Source of the DNA: Singulisphaera acidiphila DSM 18658
GTDB taxonomy: Bacteria > Planctomycetota > Planctomycetia > Isosphaerales > Isosphaeraceae
Direction of reading: 5' to 3'
NCBI RefSeq assembly: GCF_000242455.2
Contig: NC_019892.1
Coordinates: 8,504,744-8,568,743, forward strand
DNA: 64,000 nt
Positions 17,105 through 27,257 of this stretch are shown here, piece after piece. The first letter of the stretch is position 1. Each line of letters begins with the position of its first letter. The notes under the pieces were generated by a model. The model worked only from the letters and a program-made list of their open reading frames with translations, made no database searches and was not told the DNA's origin. The position numbers and the translations under genes were made by a program.

Positions 17105-18982
17105 ATGCATTCGTCGTTGCAGACCCGATTCTTCCTGGCCGGCTGCCTCCTCGCGGTATTGACGATCGCCACCGGGCTCTGGAGCGCCTGGACGTTCGCC
17201 CGGCTGGGACAGGTCGTCGACCGAACCTTGCGGGGGAATCAATCGATTCTCGACCTGGCCGCCGCGCTGGCCAATGGGCTGGAGCGTGAGGACGACTCCC
17301 TCTTGTTAGCCATAAGCGGGGACCGGCAGCAGGCTGCGATCGAGCTGGAGGCCCTGCAACAGCGGGGGGACACCAGCTACCGGAGGCTCGAGGCGGCACT
17401 GACCCGGTTCGGCCCCGCGCAGGCGGAGATTGCCGAGCCCTTACGGCACCGGATGGACGCCTACCGTGCGGCAAGCCTGGACCTCCTGAGCCGCGCTGGG
17501 ACCAAGGACGCCCTCCAGGTCTATCATGCGCGGGTCAATCCGCTTTTGCGCCGGGCGATCCAACTCTGTGAGGTGATCCGCGAGCAAAATTTTGAAGCGA
17601 TGCACATGGCTGGGGTGCGGGCGCGTGACGAGGCCCGCCGCGCGATCTGGGTGGTGGGGGGAGTCTGCCTGGGAGCGTTCGCCCTGGCCGCGCTGGTCGC
17701 GGTCAGCCTGGCTCGCTCGGTGGTGGTCCCGATCCGACAGCTTGGCGAGTCGGCGGAAGCCCTGCGTGAAGGGGACTTCGACCGGCGCAGCCCGCTCGAC
17801 GCGCGCCGGGACGAGCTCGGCCAGCTTGCCGACGGTTTCAACAGGATGGCGCAAGCACTCGCCGAGTACCGACGGTCCAGCCTTGGCGAGCTGATCGCGG
17901 CCAAGACGACGCTGGAGGCGACCCTGAACGCCCTGCCCGATGCGGTGTTCGTCGTCGCGCCCGACGCAACCTTCGCGGCGATCAATCCAAGGGCTCGTGC
18001 CGTCCTCGCCGCCCGGCGGATTCCCAACGCCCGGCGTCTCGCCGAGCTCGACCTGGCCCCGCACCACGCCGACGCCGTCGTCGCCGCCCTGACCGGGTCA
18101 GTGATGGCCCCCGCGCGAACCGACTTTCGCCAAGCCCTGCAAGTCCGGCTCGACGGCGAGCCGCGAAAGTTCCTCGTGACGGCCGTTCCGATCCCGGAAT
18201 TTGCCCCGCAGAAAATCGGGGCGGTGGTCGTGCTCGACGACGTGACCGAGTTCGCGCGGCTCGATGAGCTCCGTGGCGAGTTGATCGCGGTGGCCTCCCA
18301 TGAGCTCAAGACTCCGCTGACCACGCTGCGAATGAACCTCATGATGATGGGTGAGGTGGCCGAGGCGATGAACCACCGCCAGCGTGAGATGCTCGAAGCA
18401 GCGCTCCAAGGCTGCGAGGATCTCGGCAGCACGATCGATGAACTGCTCGACGTGACCCGGATCGAAGCCGGCCAACTTCGGCTCGAGCTCGGATCGGTCA
18501 ACCTCGCGGCAACGCTCGATTCGGTGGCCCACCTGCTAAAGGCCCGCTTCGACGACGCAGGGATCCGCCTCGACGTCCGGTGCGAGGCCCGTCCCTTGTT
18601 CGTGCCCGGGGATACATCAAGGCTGCGGACGGTCATCGCCAACGTGCTCTCCAACGCCTTGAAATATTCGCCCCCCCAGGCGTCCGTCGTCGTCCGCATC
18701 GTGTCCGGGCAAAATGCCGGGGGACGGAGTCGTCGGACCCTGCAACTCACCGTGACGGACGCGGGACCAGGCGTCCCCGAAGAGTTTCGGGAGCGGGTCT
18801 TCGAAAAGTTCTTTCGCATCGAGCATCATGTCGATCGCGGTCGCAAGGCCGTGCGGGGTACGGGGATCGGACTCTACCTCTGCCGCGAGATCGTGCGCGC
18901 CCACGGCGGCTCGATCCGCTGTGAACCGTCGGGCACAGGGGTTGGCACAAGCTTTGTAATTGAGCTTCCCGCCGGAGCTTGA
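17105..18982 (+). CDS. Sensor histidine kinase, KinB-like (HAMP-PAS-HisKA-HATPase)
   Basis: 625 residues. TM1 (about 6-30), a periplasmic helical sensor of about 150 residues, TM2 (about 180-205), HAMP (SVVVPIRQLGESAEALREGDF), PAS-like (TLNALPDAVFVVAPDA), then HisKA with the phospho-His in VASHELKTPLTTLRM, and HATPase with N box (NVLSNALKY), G1 (DAGPGVPEEFRERVFEKFFR) and G2 (GTGIGLYLCREIV). The cognate regulator is directly upstream. The periplasmic four-helix-type sensor with a GNQSILDLAAAL stretch resembles KinB. The ligand is not apparent. A strong hairpin with a T-run follows the stop, before mgtA. Confidence 0.92.
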   Translation: MHSSLQTRFFLAGCLLAVLTIATGLWSAWTFARLGQVVDRTLRGNQSILDLAAALANGLEREDDSLLLAISGDRQQAAIELEALQQRGDTSYRRLEAALTRFGPAQAEIAEPLRHRMDAYRAASLDLLSRAGTKDALQVYHARVNPLLRRAIQLCEVIREQNFEAMHMAGVRARDEARRAIWVVGGVCLGAFALAALVAVSLARSVVVPIRQLGESAEALREGDFDRRSPLDARRDELGQLADGFNRMAQALAEYRRSSLGELIAAKTTLEATLNALPDAVFVVAPDATFAAINPRARAVLAARRIPNARRLAELDLAPHHADAVVAALTGSVMAPARTDFRQALQVRLDGEPRKFLVTAVPIPEFAPQKIGAVVVLDDVTEFARLDELRGELIAVASHELKTPLTTLRMNLMMMGEVAEAMNHRQREMLEAALQGCEDLGSTIDELLDVTRIEAGQLRLELGSVNLAATLDSVAHLLKARFDDAGIRLDVRCEARPLFVPGDTSRLRTVIANVLSNALKYSPPQASVVVRIVSGQNAGGRSRRTLQLTVTDAGPGVPEEFRERVFEKFFRIEHHVDRGRKAVRGTGIGLYLCREIVRAHGGSIRCEPSGTGVGTSFVIELPAGA

Positions 18983-19042
18983 TCCACCCCGCGCCGGGGT
19001 AAGAACACGCTCGCCCGGCTCGCTCTTCATCGGACCCGACAA

Positions 19043-19102
19043 CTTCCCCACGGCGCGCTCCGAAAGCGCAGCCAGTGGGGAAGGTGCGTCCCTATTTTTT
19101 TT
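19043..19102 (+). terminator. Long hairpin with T-run between the sensor kinase and mgtA
   Basis: CTTCCCCAC (19043-19051) pairs with GTGGGGAAG (19075-19083), and the inside can extend with GGC/GCC and a GCGCT/AGCGC helix. An eight-T run follows at 19095-19102, after an 11-base gap. It may terminate the two-component operon or, because it lies in the mgtA leader, act as an attenuator. The 11-base gap before the T-run weakens a simple intrinsic terminator. Confidence 0.6.
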
Positions 19103-19155
19103 CTCTTCCCCAATACGGCCGACAATTCCCCGCAACGCCACAGGGAAAGGGGGGC

Positions 19156-21915
19156 ATGATGCCTACCGTTCAACTCCAGGTCGATCGGAATGGCCGCCAG
19201 CCAGACGGCCTCATCGGCCTGAATCTGGCTCATGGGTCAGCCGAGGCGATCCCCCTGGTGAACGAGGAGGCCGCGCGCCCAATCGCCGACGTGCTCGTGT
19301 CGCTTCAAAGTTCGCCCGACGGAATCGGCCGACTGTACGCCACTTCGAGACGTGCGCGCTATGGCCGGAATGAGGTCGCCCACGAAAGGGCCCCCGCCTG
19401 GTATCTCCAACTGCTCTATGCGGGGCGCAACCCGTTCATCCTTCTGCTCCTGACGCTCGCTTTGGTCTCCGTCCTCGTTGAAGACTACAAGGCCGCGAGC
19501 ATCATCACGGTGATGGTCGCGGTCAGCGTGCTCCTGCGGTTCGTGCAAGAATATCGCTCCAATCGGGCCGCCGAGGCGCTCCAGGAGATGGTGGGCACGA
19601 CAGCGACCGTGAGCCGACCGGGCCCGCGCATCACGGCGACTTTGCCCGATGCGGTCGAGCCAATCGGACGGCATGTTCCCCGTCACCCGCCGACCACGGA
19701 AGAAACTCCGATCAAGCATCTCGTCCCCGGCGACGTCGTGCTCCTCTCCGCCGGCGACATGATCCCGGCCGATGTCGTGCTGCTTGGGGCCAAGGACCTG
19801 TTCGTCAGTCAGTCGATCCTGACCGGCGAGTCGCTTCCGGTCGAGAAGTTCGCTCATCCGTTCGGCACCAGCTCATCGCAGGCGAATGGAACGGTGCCGG
19901 CCGGCCATGCGCTCGATGTCCCCAACGCCTGCTTCATGGGCACGAACGTCGTGAGCGGCACCGCCCGCGCTCTGGTCGTCGCCACCGGATCCGCGACCTA
20001 CCTCGGTCGTCTTGCGAAATCCATCGTCGGGCGGCGGACCCTCACCGCCTTTGATGTGGGCATCAACGGAGTGAGCTGGCTCCTGATCCGTTTCATGCTC
20101 GTGATGGTTCCCGTCGTCTTCGTAATCAACGGCTGGACGAAAGGGAGTTGGATCGAGGCATTCTTCTTCGCCGTGTCGGTCGCCGTGGGTTTGACCCCCG
20201 AGATGCTACCCATGATCGTCACGGCCAACCTGGCGCGAGGCGCCGTGGCGATGGCCCGGAAGAAGGTCGTCGTCAAGCGACTTGACGCCATACAGAACCT
20301 GGGAGCGATGGACCTGCTCTGCACCGACAAAACGGGGACACTCACCCGGGACAAGGTGGTGCTGCTCAGGCACCTGGACCTGAACGGTGACGAGTGCGAA
20401 GGGGTCTTCGAATATGCCTTCTTGAACAGCTACTTCCAGACCGGCCTGAAGAACTTGCTGGATAAGGCGGTGCTCGAGCATCAAGACCAGCTCGCCTCGA
20501 AGCGTCTGCCCCAGCGCTATCTCAAGTGCGACGAGGTTCCGTTCGACTTCAACCGGAGGCGGATGTCGGTCGTAGTCCACGAAGTCCTCCACGGTCGCGA
20601 CCTGCTGATCTGCAAAGGGGCAGTCGAGGAAGTTGCCGCAGCCTGCACGCGGGTCCGCGTCGGGGAGGAAGTCGTTCCGCTGGTCGATGCGGCCCGTGAC
20701 CGGGTCCTGAATCTCAGCCGGGGAATGAACGAGGACGGGCTCCGGGTCATCGCGGTCGCCTACAAGGAGGTCGAGAGCCAGGCCGGGCGACCGTACGGAG
20801 TCCAGGATGAGGACGACCTCATCCTCTGCGGCTTCCTGTCATTCCTCGACCCCCCTAAGGAGACGGCCGCTCCCGCAATCGCAGCCCTGCAGAACCTCGG
20901 GGTCGGAGTCAAGATTCTGACCGGCGACAACGAACGGGTCGCTCGGAAAGTCTGCCGCGATGTCGGACTCGAAGTTGCCGAAATCCTCCTGGGTCCGGCG
21001 ATCGAAGCGATGGAAGACGACGAGCTCGGCGAGGCGGCCGAACGGGCCACACTCCTGGCCAAGCTCACTCCTGCCCAGAAGGCCCGAATCATCCGGGCCC
21101 TCCGGAGTCGTGGACACACCGTCGGCTTTCTCGGCGACGGCATCAACGACGGGCCGGCGTTGCGCGAGGCCGACGTCGGAATCTCGGTCGATTCCGGTGC
21201 CGACGTCGCCCGCGAGTCGTCGGATATCATCCTCCTGGAAAAAAGCCTCTTGGTGCTCGAGGAAGGAGTCGTCGCAGGCCGGGTGACCTTCGGAAATATC
21301 CTCAAATACATCAAGATGGCAACCAGCTCAAACTTCGGCAACATGTTCAGCGTCTTGGTTGCCTGCGTCTGGCTCCCCTTTTTGCCGATGCGACCGTTGC
21401 ATCTCCTCATCCAGAATCTCCTCTACGACATCTCGCAGACCGGGATCCCGTTCGATCGAGTCGATGAGGAATTCCTGGTACAGCCACGGAAATGGCAGGC
21501 TGACGACATCGGTCGCTTCATGCTGTTCATTGGCCCGATCAGTTCAATCTTCGACCTCACGACCTTCGCGCTGATGTGGTTCGTCTTCGGCGCGAACACG
21601 CCCGAACAGCAAGCTCTGTTCCAGTCAGGCTGGTTCGTCGAAGGCCTGTTGTCGCAGACTCTCATCATCCACATGATTCGCACAGAGCGGGTGCCGTTCT
21701 TCCAGAGCCGGGCGGCCTTGCGGCTCCTGCTCATGTCGCTCGGGATCATGGCGGTCGGGATCGCCATCCCGTTCACCACACTCGGCTCCGCGGTCGGGAT
21801 GGTCCCGCTCCCTGCGGCCTACTTCCCTTGGCTCGCCGGAACGCTGGTGAGCTATTGCACGCTCACCCAGCTTGTGAAGCGATGGTACATCCGCCGGTTC
21901 GGCACATGGCTCTGA
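19156..21915 (+). CDS. mgtA: Magnesium-translocating P-type ATPase
   Basis: 919 residues, P-type (type IIIB) ATPase that imports Mg2+ across the inner membrane using ATP. Motifs: TGES in the A domain (SILTGESLPVEKF), phosphorylation site CTDKTGTLT (Asp near residue 391), nucleotide site KGAVEEV, hinge GDGINDGPALREADVGISVD. Family-specific segments SVAVGLTPEMLPMIVTANLA and FDRVDEEFL...RKWQADDIGRFM identify the MgtA/MgtB subfamily rather than a Ca2+ or K+ pump. ATG at 19156 (or the adjacent 19159) follows AAAGGGGGG. The leader carries a hairpin and T-run. Follows the AlgB/KinB-like pair and precedes RND efflux genes on the same strand. Confidence 0.96.
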   Translation: MMPTVQLQVDRNGRQPDGLIGLNLAHGSAEAIPLVNEEAARPIADVLVSLQSSPDGIGRLYATSRRARYGRNEVAHERAPAWYLQLLYAGRNPFILLLLTLALVSVLVEDYKAASIITVMVAVSVLLRFVQEYRSNRAAEALQEMVGTTATVSRPGPRITATLPDAVEPIGRHVPRHPPTTEETPIKHLVPGDVVLLSAGDMIPADVVLLGAKDLFVSQSILTGESLPVEKFAHPFGTSSSQANGTVPAGHALDVPNACFMGTNVVSGTARALVVATGSATYLGRLAKSIVGRRTLTAFDVGINGVSWLLIRFMLVMVPVVFVINGWTKGSWIEAFFFAVSVAVGLTPEMLPMIVTANLARGAVAMARKKVVVKRLDAIQNLGAMDLLCTDKTGTLTRDKVVLLRHLDLNGDECEGVFEYAFLNSYFQTGLKNLLDKAVLEHQDQLASKRLPQRYLKCDEVPFDFNRRRMSVVVHEVLHGRDLLICKGAVEEVAAACTRVRVGEEVVPLVDAARDRVLNLSRGMNEDGLRVIAVAYKEVESQAGRPYGVQDEDDLILCGFLSFLDPPKETAAPAIAALQNLGVGVKILTGDNERVARKVCRDVGLEVAEILLGPAIEAMEDDELGEAAERATLLAKLTPAQKARIIRALRSRGHTVGFLGDGINDGPALREADVGISVDSGADVARESSDIILLEKSLLVLEEGVVAGRVTFGNILKYIKMATSSNFGNMFSVLVACVWLPFLPMRPLHLLIQNLLYDISQTGIPFDRVDEEFLVQPRKWQADDIGRFMLFIGPISSIFDLTTFALMWFVFGANTPEQQALFQSGWFVEGLLSQTLIIHMIRTERVPFFQSRAALRLLLMSLGIMAVGIAIPFTTLGSAVGMVPLPAAYFPWLAGTLVSYCTLTQLVKRWYIRRFGTWL

Positions 21916-21997
21916 ACTCGCACTGAATCATTTCTCGAAATTCTCACGATCAACAAAACACCAACACAAACTGATCCCGTAAGACGAAAGGAATCCC

Positions 21998-23428
21998 GTG
22001 ACCTTCCCCCGCTGGCTTTCGAAGACCGTCCTCCTCGTTGCCGCCGTCACCGGCGGAACGGCCGCCCTGGCGTTCCTCCCCGCCACACGCTGGTGGCTCG
22101 GCTCAGCGCTCGGAGGAATCAAGGGCCAGCAGGTTCCGGACTCGACGACGACGCACCGGCCCAGCCCTGTCCAGGTCACTGGAGTCGCACCGGTCCCGGA
22201 TCGTCCCGACACCCTGGCCGTCCCGGACGCCGTGGTCCGCTCGCTCGGGATCCGCACCGCGCCGGCCAGCCGCCCGTCCCGCTTGCAGCGTTTGGAAATG
22301 ATCGGCACCCTCGCCATCGATACCGACCGCATGGCCCACGTTCACACCCGGTTTGCCGGGGAGGTCGTTGAACTGGGAACCATTGAGGACGCCTCGCCCG
22401 GCACGAACGGGGGACCGCCCACGCGGCGGCCGATCCGGTACGGCGACCGGATCGGGAAGGGGCAACTCCTCGCCGTTCTCTGGAGCAGCGAACTCGGCGA
22501 GAAGAAGAGTGCCTATGTGGACGCCCTCTCGCGACTCCAACTGGAGCGCGAGACGCTCTCCAGGCTCGAGGCATTGTACCGGGATCAGGCCGTCACCGAA
22601 CGCAACCTTCGCGAGACAAGGCGGACCGTCGAGGCCGCCGAGATCGTCGCCGCCAGCGCCGAACGAACGCTCCGCGTGCTCCGCCTCTCCGAGGAAGAAA
22701 TCGCGGCGATCCGGGCCGAGGCCGAATCCCTCCGCGGTGGCAAAGCCGCGCGTGACAGGCGGGTGGAACGCGACTGGGCAAGAGTCGAACTCAGGTCCCC
22801 GTTGGAAGGCACCATCCTGGAAAAGAATCTCGCCGCCGGAGACATTGTGGACACAAGCCTGGATTTGTACAAGATTGCGGACCTCGATCAACTCACGATC
22901 TGGGCACACGCCTACGAGGACGACCTGCCCAGGCTCCAGACCCTGCCAGCCCCCATCCCCTGGACGGTCCGGCTGAAGTCGGAACCGGCGGGAGTGCTTC
23001 TGGCCGGCGCCATCGAGAGGATTGGCGACATCATCGATCCGACCCAGCATACGGCCCTGGTCATGGGCCAGGTCGCAAACCCCGATCGGCGACTCAAGGT
23101 CGGCCAGTTCGTCGTCGCCACCGTGGATCTTCCGCCTCCCCCCAACGTGGTGGAGATCCCCATCGACGCCCTGGTCGAGGACGGTCACGAGAGCATCGTC
23201 TTCGTCCAGCCCGACCCGCTCGTTCACGAGTATGCCCAGCATCGCGTCGAGGTCGTCCGTCAATTCGACGATTGCGCCTACGTCCACGGCCTGCCCATAT
23301 CGCCGGGGGCCCCGGGGCAACTCGGATCGCCCCACACCGGCGATCAGGTCGTCGTGTCAGGTTCGGTCGAGCTTCGGGCCTCCCTTGGGCGCCTCCACTC
23401 GGCGAAACGGAGCGAGGCGGCGAAGTAG
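21998..23428 (+). CDS. RND efflux periplasmic adaptor (HlyD/CusB/CzcB family)
   Basis: 476 residues beginning at a GTG preceded by GAAAGGAA. A membrane anchor (about 6-28) leads to barrel-sandwich and alpha-hairpin regions: GEVVELGTIEDASPG, LWSSELGEKKSAYVDALSRLQLERETLSRLEALYRDQAVTERN, and the second biotinyl-like half VELRSPLEGTILEKNLAAGDIVDTSLDLYKIADLDQLTIWAHAYEDDL. It bridges the inner-membrane RND pump and the outer-membrane TolC channel. The order adaptor, permease, TolC is the standard tripartite operon. No extra N-terminal metal-binding module (Met or His rich) is seen. Confidence 0.93.
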   Translation: MTFPRWLSKTVLLVAAVTGGTAALAFLPATRWWLGSALGGIKGQQVPDSTTTHRPSPVQVTGVAPVPDRPDTLAVPDAVVRSLGIRTAPASRPSRLQRLEMIGTLAIDTDRMAHVHTRFAGEVVELGTIEDASPGTNGGPPTRRPIRYGDRIGKGQLLAVLWSSELGEKKSAYVDALSRLQLERETLSRLEALYRDQAVTERNLRETRRTVEAAEIVAASAERTLRVLRLSEEEIAAIRAEAESLRGGKAARDRRVERDWARVELRSPLEGTILEKNLAAGDIVDTSLDLYKIADLDQLTIWAHAYEDDLPRLQTLPAPIPWTVRLKSEPAGVLLAGAIERIGDIIDPTQHTALVMGQVANPDRRLKVGQFVVATVDLPPPPNVVEIPIDALVEDGHESIVFVQPDPLVHEYAQHRVEVVRQFDDCAYVHGLPISPGAPGQLGSPHTGDQVVVSGSVELRASLGRLHSAKRSEAAK

Positions 23429-23612
23429 AAGAACAGATCTGAAGGGACAGGACGGCGATGCAAGCCATTGCCGTTACCCCAAAATCCACACAGCACAAAA
23501 ACACTCGCTCACACAAAAACAATCTGCTCCGTGGTCGAAATAGGCGGCCCTTCTTGTCCCCCTAGTCGACCCCGTTCGGGGCCGATCTCTCGCGGTCCAA
23601 AGTAGGTGGTTC

Positions 23613-26600
23613 ATGCTCCGTGCCCTGGTCACTTGGTCGCTCGACAATCCCCTCGTCGTTTTGATGACGACAGTGGCACTTGCAACATTCGGATATTTCG
23701 CATTCAACAAAGTGAACGTCGAGGCCTACCCCGACCCCGCCCCGCCGATCTTCGAGATCGTGGCGCAGTACCCCGGCGCCTCGGCGGAGGAGGTGGAGCG
23801 TCAGGTCACGATTCCCCTCGAGGTTGCGCTGGCCGGGATGCCGGGTCTGACGTCCACCCGAAGCAAATCGCTCTTCGGCCTCTCCTTTGTGAACAATCAA
23901 TTCGACTACGGTGTGGATTACCTGAGAGCCCGCCAGGAGGTCCTCAACCGGCTTGCGAACGCTGAGCTTCCGCCTGGAGTCACCCCCACGATCTCTCCTC
24001 GATTCCCGATCGGCGAGTTCTTCCGCTACAGGCTCGACACCCCGAAAGATGCGCTGGGACGCGACGTCTACGACCTGAACGACCTCAAGGCCCTTCAGGA
24101 CTGGTCGCTTCAGCGCGAGTTCCGCAGGCTCCCGCGAATCGCCGACCTCGCCAGCTTCGGCGGCATGGTCAAGCGATACGAGATCCATCCCGATCCGGAC
24201 CGGCTCCGCAAATACGGCATCACCCTGGAGCAGCTTCAGCAGGCCGTCGCCAACGGCAACGCCAACATCGGCGGCGACTACTTGATCGTCGGCCGCACGG
24301 CGCAGACCATCCGCAGCCTCGGCCTGATCGGCGGTGGCAAAGACCCCGCCGAGGAGGTTCGAGGGATGAAGACCCCAGCCAAGGCGCAAGACCACCTCCG
24401 CGCCGAGGAACGGGAGCGGATCCGACAGATTCGCCAGATCGTGATCCGAACGATTAACAACGTGCCGATCCGCGTCGAAGACGTCGTCAACGGGGGACCG
24501 CTCCGCCCCGACGAGGGCCTGGCGGATCGAGGGGTTGTCGTCGGCTCCCTCACGCGGTTGGGCAAGGTGGTCATCTCCCGGCCTATGCTCGACGAGAAAG
24601 GCGAGGAGGTGCTCGACTCTCACGGCGATCGAGTCTGGATCGACGAGGACGAGGCCATCCAGGGACTCGTCCTGTTGCGTCGAGGCGAGGACTCCCTGCC
24701 CGCCCTGGAGACGGTCAAGCAGAAGATCGAGGAAATCAACAACGACGCCGGACGGCTCCTGCCCGGGGTCAAGATCGCCCCCTTCTACGACCGCTCCGAG
24801 CTGATCCACCTGACGACCGAGACGGTGCTCGAGAACCTGCTGCTGGGCATGTCGCTCGTGGCGATGATCCTGCTCATGTTCCTCTCCAACGTCCGCTGCG
24901 CCCTGATCGTGGCCATCAACATCCCGCTGGCGCTCCTGTTCGCCTTCTCGATGCTCTATCTCCGTGGTGAGTCGGCCAATCTGCTCTCAATCGGTGCGGT
25001 CGACTTCGGGATCATCGTCGACTCGTCCGTAATCATGGTTGAGAACATCTACCGATACCTCAGCCGAGGGGAGGATGCCGAGCTGCCCCTGGCACAGAGG
25101 ATTCTCAACGCCTTTCGCGAGGTGAGCGGCGCGCTCTTGTTCTCGACGGCGATCATGGTCTGCGCCTTCATCCCCTTGTTCACGATGAAAGGACCGGAGG
25201 GACGCATCTTCGGGCCGATGGCCGACACCTACGCCTTCAGCCTGGGGGGTGCGCTCATCCTGGCCGTCACCCTCTCGCCGGTCCTCTGCCTGCTGTTCCT
25301 CAAGCGGCTCCAGCCGGCCCGTGATAATCTTCTGGTGCGCCTCCTGAAACGGAGCTACCTCCACCGGCTCGAATTCTGCCTTCGCTATCGCTGGGCGACC
25401 TTGTTGCTCTTCGTGATGGCCGTGGTCGGCACCGGTGTCTACGTCGTTCCCCACCTGGGCCGCGAGTTCATGCCCGAGCTGGACGAAGGCGTGCTCTGGG
25501 TCCGGGGCATGTTCCCGCGCAACGTCTCGCTCGAGGAGAACGCCGAGAAGTCCCGGATCGTCCGCCAGGTCCTCCGCGAGTTCCCCGAAGTGCGAATGGT
25601 CATGGGTCAGCTCGGCAGGCCCGACTCGGGGGTCGACCCCACCGGTTTCTATAGCGCCGAGTACTTTGTCCCGCTCAAGCGCGGCGACGATTGGCCCAAC
25701 CAGAAGGCGGAAACGGGATGGAGGGCCCGGCTCTTCGGTCCGCGACGGCCCCGGACCAAGATCGAGCTCGTCCAGGAGATGAACGAGCGGCTCACCCGGC
25801 TAGCCCCCGGGATCGAGTGGAATTTTTCGCAGCCGATCCGGGACAACGTGATGGAGGTCCTCTCCGGAGTCCAGGGCGAGAACGCCGTGAAGATCATCGG
25901 CCCCAACCTCGAGGAGTTGGAGCGGTACGGGGTCGCATTCGAGGAAGCGCTGGCGACGATTCCAGGCATCGAGAACCCCGCAGTCTACCGGATCTCGGGG
26001 CCGGCCAACCTGGAGTTGCCCATTGATCGAGACAAGTGCGCGCTGTGGGGAGTCAGCGTGGCCGACGTACACAACGTGGTCGAGACCGCGGTCGGCGGCA
26101 AGCCGTTCAGCACCATGATCGAGGGGGAACGGTCGTTCGACATCACCTTGCGTTGGCCGGAATCACTGCGTTCCAGCGAGGAGGCGATCCTCGACATCCC
26201 GATCGACCTGAGCAACAACCGCGTTACGGAAGGCTATGTCACCAACCAGGCGGAGACGCCCGTCACAGGTTCCAGCGTGGGTCTTTCCGCCGTCGGCTCC
26301 AGCGTGCCGATGCCCTCGCTCACCGGGAGTCGCGTCGGCGCAAGCTCGAGCGATCTCCGGGAAGCCCCACGGCGTCGGCTCCGCGATTTTCTGACCACAT
26401 CCGGCTCGCTCGAAAGCCGCGGTCGTTTTGTCCGTCCGGGAGTCAGCATGATCTTCCGCGAACAAGGACAGCGCACGATCGCCGTCAAGTTCGGGGTCCG
26501 GGGCCGCGACCTGGCCGGAGCCGTCGCCGAGGCCCAACGCAAGACAGGCTCCCTGCTCAAATCCCCCTACCGCGCTGTCTGGAGCGGTGAATTCCAGGAG

Positions 26601-27134
26601 ATGGAGGAGGCCGAGCGGCGGATGATGCTCATCGTCCCCCTCTCACTCGGCCTGGTGTTCGCCCTTCTCTATCTCGCGTTCCGCTCCTTCATCGACGCGA
26701 TCCTGGTCTTCAGCAACGTGGCCGCCCTCAGTCTGGGGGGCATCTGGGCGCTCTGGCTGACGGGCACGAACTTCAGCGTGAGCGCGGCCGTCGGCTTCAT
26801 CTCGATCTTTGGAGTCGCCATCATGGATGGCCTGCTCCTCGTCTCATCATTCAACCAACTCCGGCTCCAGGGTGTAGAGCTCTCGGCCGCCATCATTCAG
26901 GGGGCGGAGAAACGGGTCCGGCCGGTCATGATGACCTCCCTGACCGCCGTCTTCGGCCTGCTGCCGGCGGCACTCTCCACCAAGCTCGGCGCCCAATCCC
27001 AACGACCGCTGGCCATCGTTGTTGTCGGCGGCATGATCACAACGCTGTTCCTCACACGTTATCTCATGCCAGTGATGTACAGCATCTTTCGGAGGCAGCC
27101 GCCCACACACGGAGCCGGCGGGATCGCCCATTGA
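23613..27134 (+). CDS. RND efflux permease, CzcA/CusA-type heavy-metal subfamily
   Basis: 1173 residues with the twelve-helix RND layout: TM1 near 13-33, two large periplasmic loops and paired helix bundles. Typical starts and motifs: NPLVVLMTTVALATFGYFAF, KVNVEAYPDPAPPIFEI, PGASAEEVERQVTIPLE. TM4 reads GAVDFGIIVDSSVIMVEN (about residues 461-478); the DFG...D arrangement resembles CzcA-like (HME1-type) pumps more than the copper pump CusA. Substrate is therefore likely a divalent metal, but this is inference. The protein is about 100-130 residues longer than CusA, with insertions around 390-430 of the base sequence translation and near a Ser/Gly-rich loop (about 885-920). Proton-driven export with adaptor and TolC. 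Confidence 0.93.
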   Translation: MLRALVTWSLDNPLVVLMTTVALATFGYFAFNKVNVEAYPDPAPPIFEIVAQYPGASAEEVERQVTIPLEVALAGMPGLTSTRSKSLFGLSFVNNQFDYGVDYLRARQEVLNRLANAELPPGVTPTISPRFPIGEFFRYRLDTPKDALGRDVYDLNDLKALQDWSLQREFRRLPRIADLASFGGMVKRYEIHPDPDRLRKYGITLEQLQQAVANGNANIGGDYLIVGRTAQTIRSLGLIGGGKDPAEEVRGMKTPAKAQDHLRAEERERIRQIRQIVIRTINNVPIRVEDVVNGGPLRPDEGLADRGVVVGSLTRLGKVVISRPMLDEKGEEVLDSHGDRVWIDEDEAIQGLVLLRRGEDSLPALETVKQKIEEINNDAGRLLPGVKIAPFYDRSELIHLTTETVLENLLLGMSLVAMILLMFLSNVRCALIVAINIPLALLFAFSMLYLRGESANLLSIGAVDFGIIVDSSVIMVENIYRYLSRGEDAELPLAQRILNAFREVSGALLFSTAIMVCAFIPLFTMKGPEGRIFGPMADTYAFSLGGALILAVTLSPVLCLLFLKRLQPARDNLLVRLLKRSYLHRLEFCLRYRWATLLLFVMAVVGTGVYVVPHLGREFMPELDEGVLWVRGMFPRNVSLEENAEKSRIVRQVLREFPEVRMVMGQLGRPDSGVDPTGFYSAEYFVPLKRGDDWPNQKAETGWRARLFGPRRPRTKIELVQEMNERLTRLAPGIEWNFSQPIRDNVMEVLSGVQGENAVKIIGPNLEELERYGVAFEEALATIPGIENPAVYRISGPANLELPIDRDKCALWGVSVADVHNVVETAVGGKPFSTMIEGERSFDITLRWPESLRSSEEAILDIPIDLSNNRVTEGYVTNQAETPVTGSSVGLSAVGSSVPMPSLTGSRVGASSSDLREAPRRRLRDFLTTSGSLESRGRFVRPGVSMIFREQGQRTIAVKFGVRGRDLAGAVAEAQRKTGSLLKSPYRAVWSGEFQEMEEAERRMMLIVPLSLGLVFALLYLAFRSFIDAILVFSNVAALSLGGIWALWLTGTNFSVSAAVGFISIFGVAIMDGLLLVSSFNQLRLQGVELSAAIIQGAEKRVRPVMMTSLTAVFGLLPAALSTKLGAQSQRPLAIVVVGGMITTLFLTRYLMPVMYSIFRRQPPTHGAGGIAH

Positions 27135-27257
27135 GCTTGCTCGGATCGGTCATCGGATTTCATTCCACCGGTCGCATTTGATTAATCCCCAACCATACAT
27201 AAACTATTTCACAAATCATCACACATTCGCAAACGAGCCAAGGAAGGCGATCGACTT

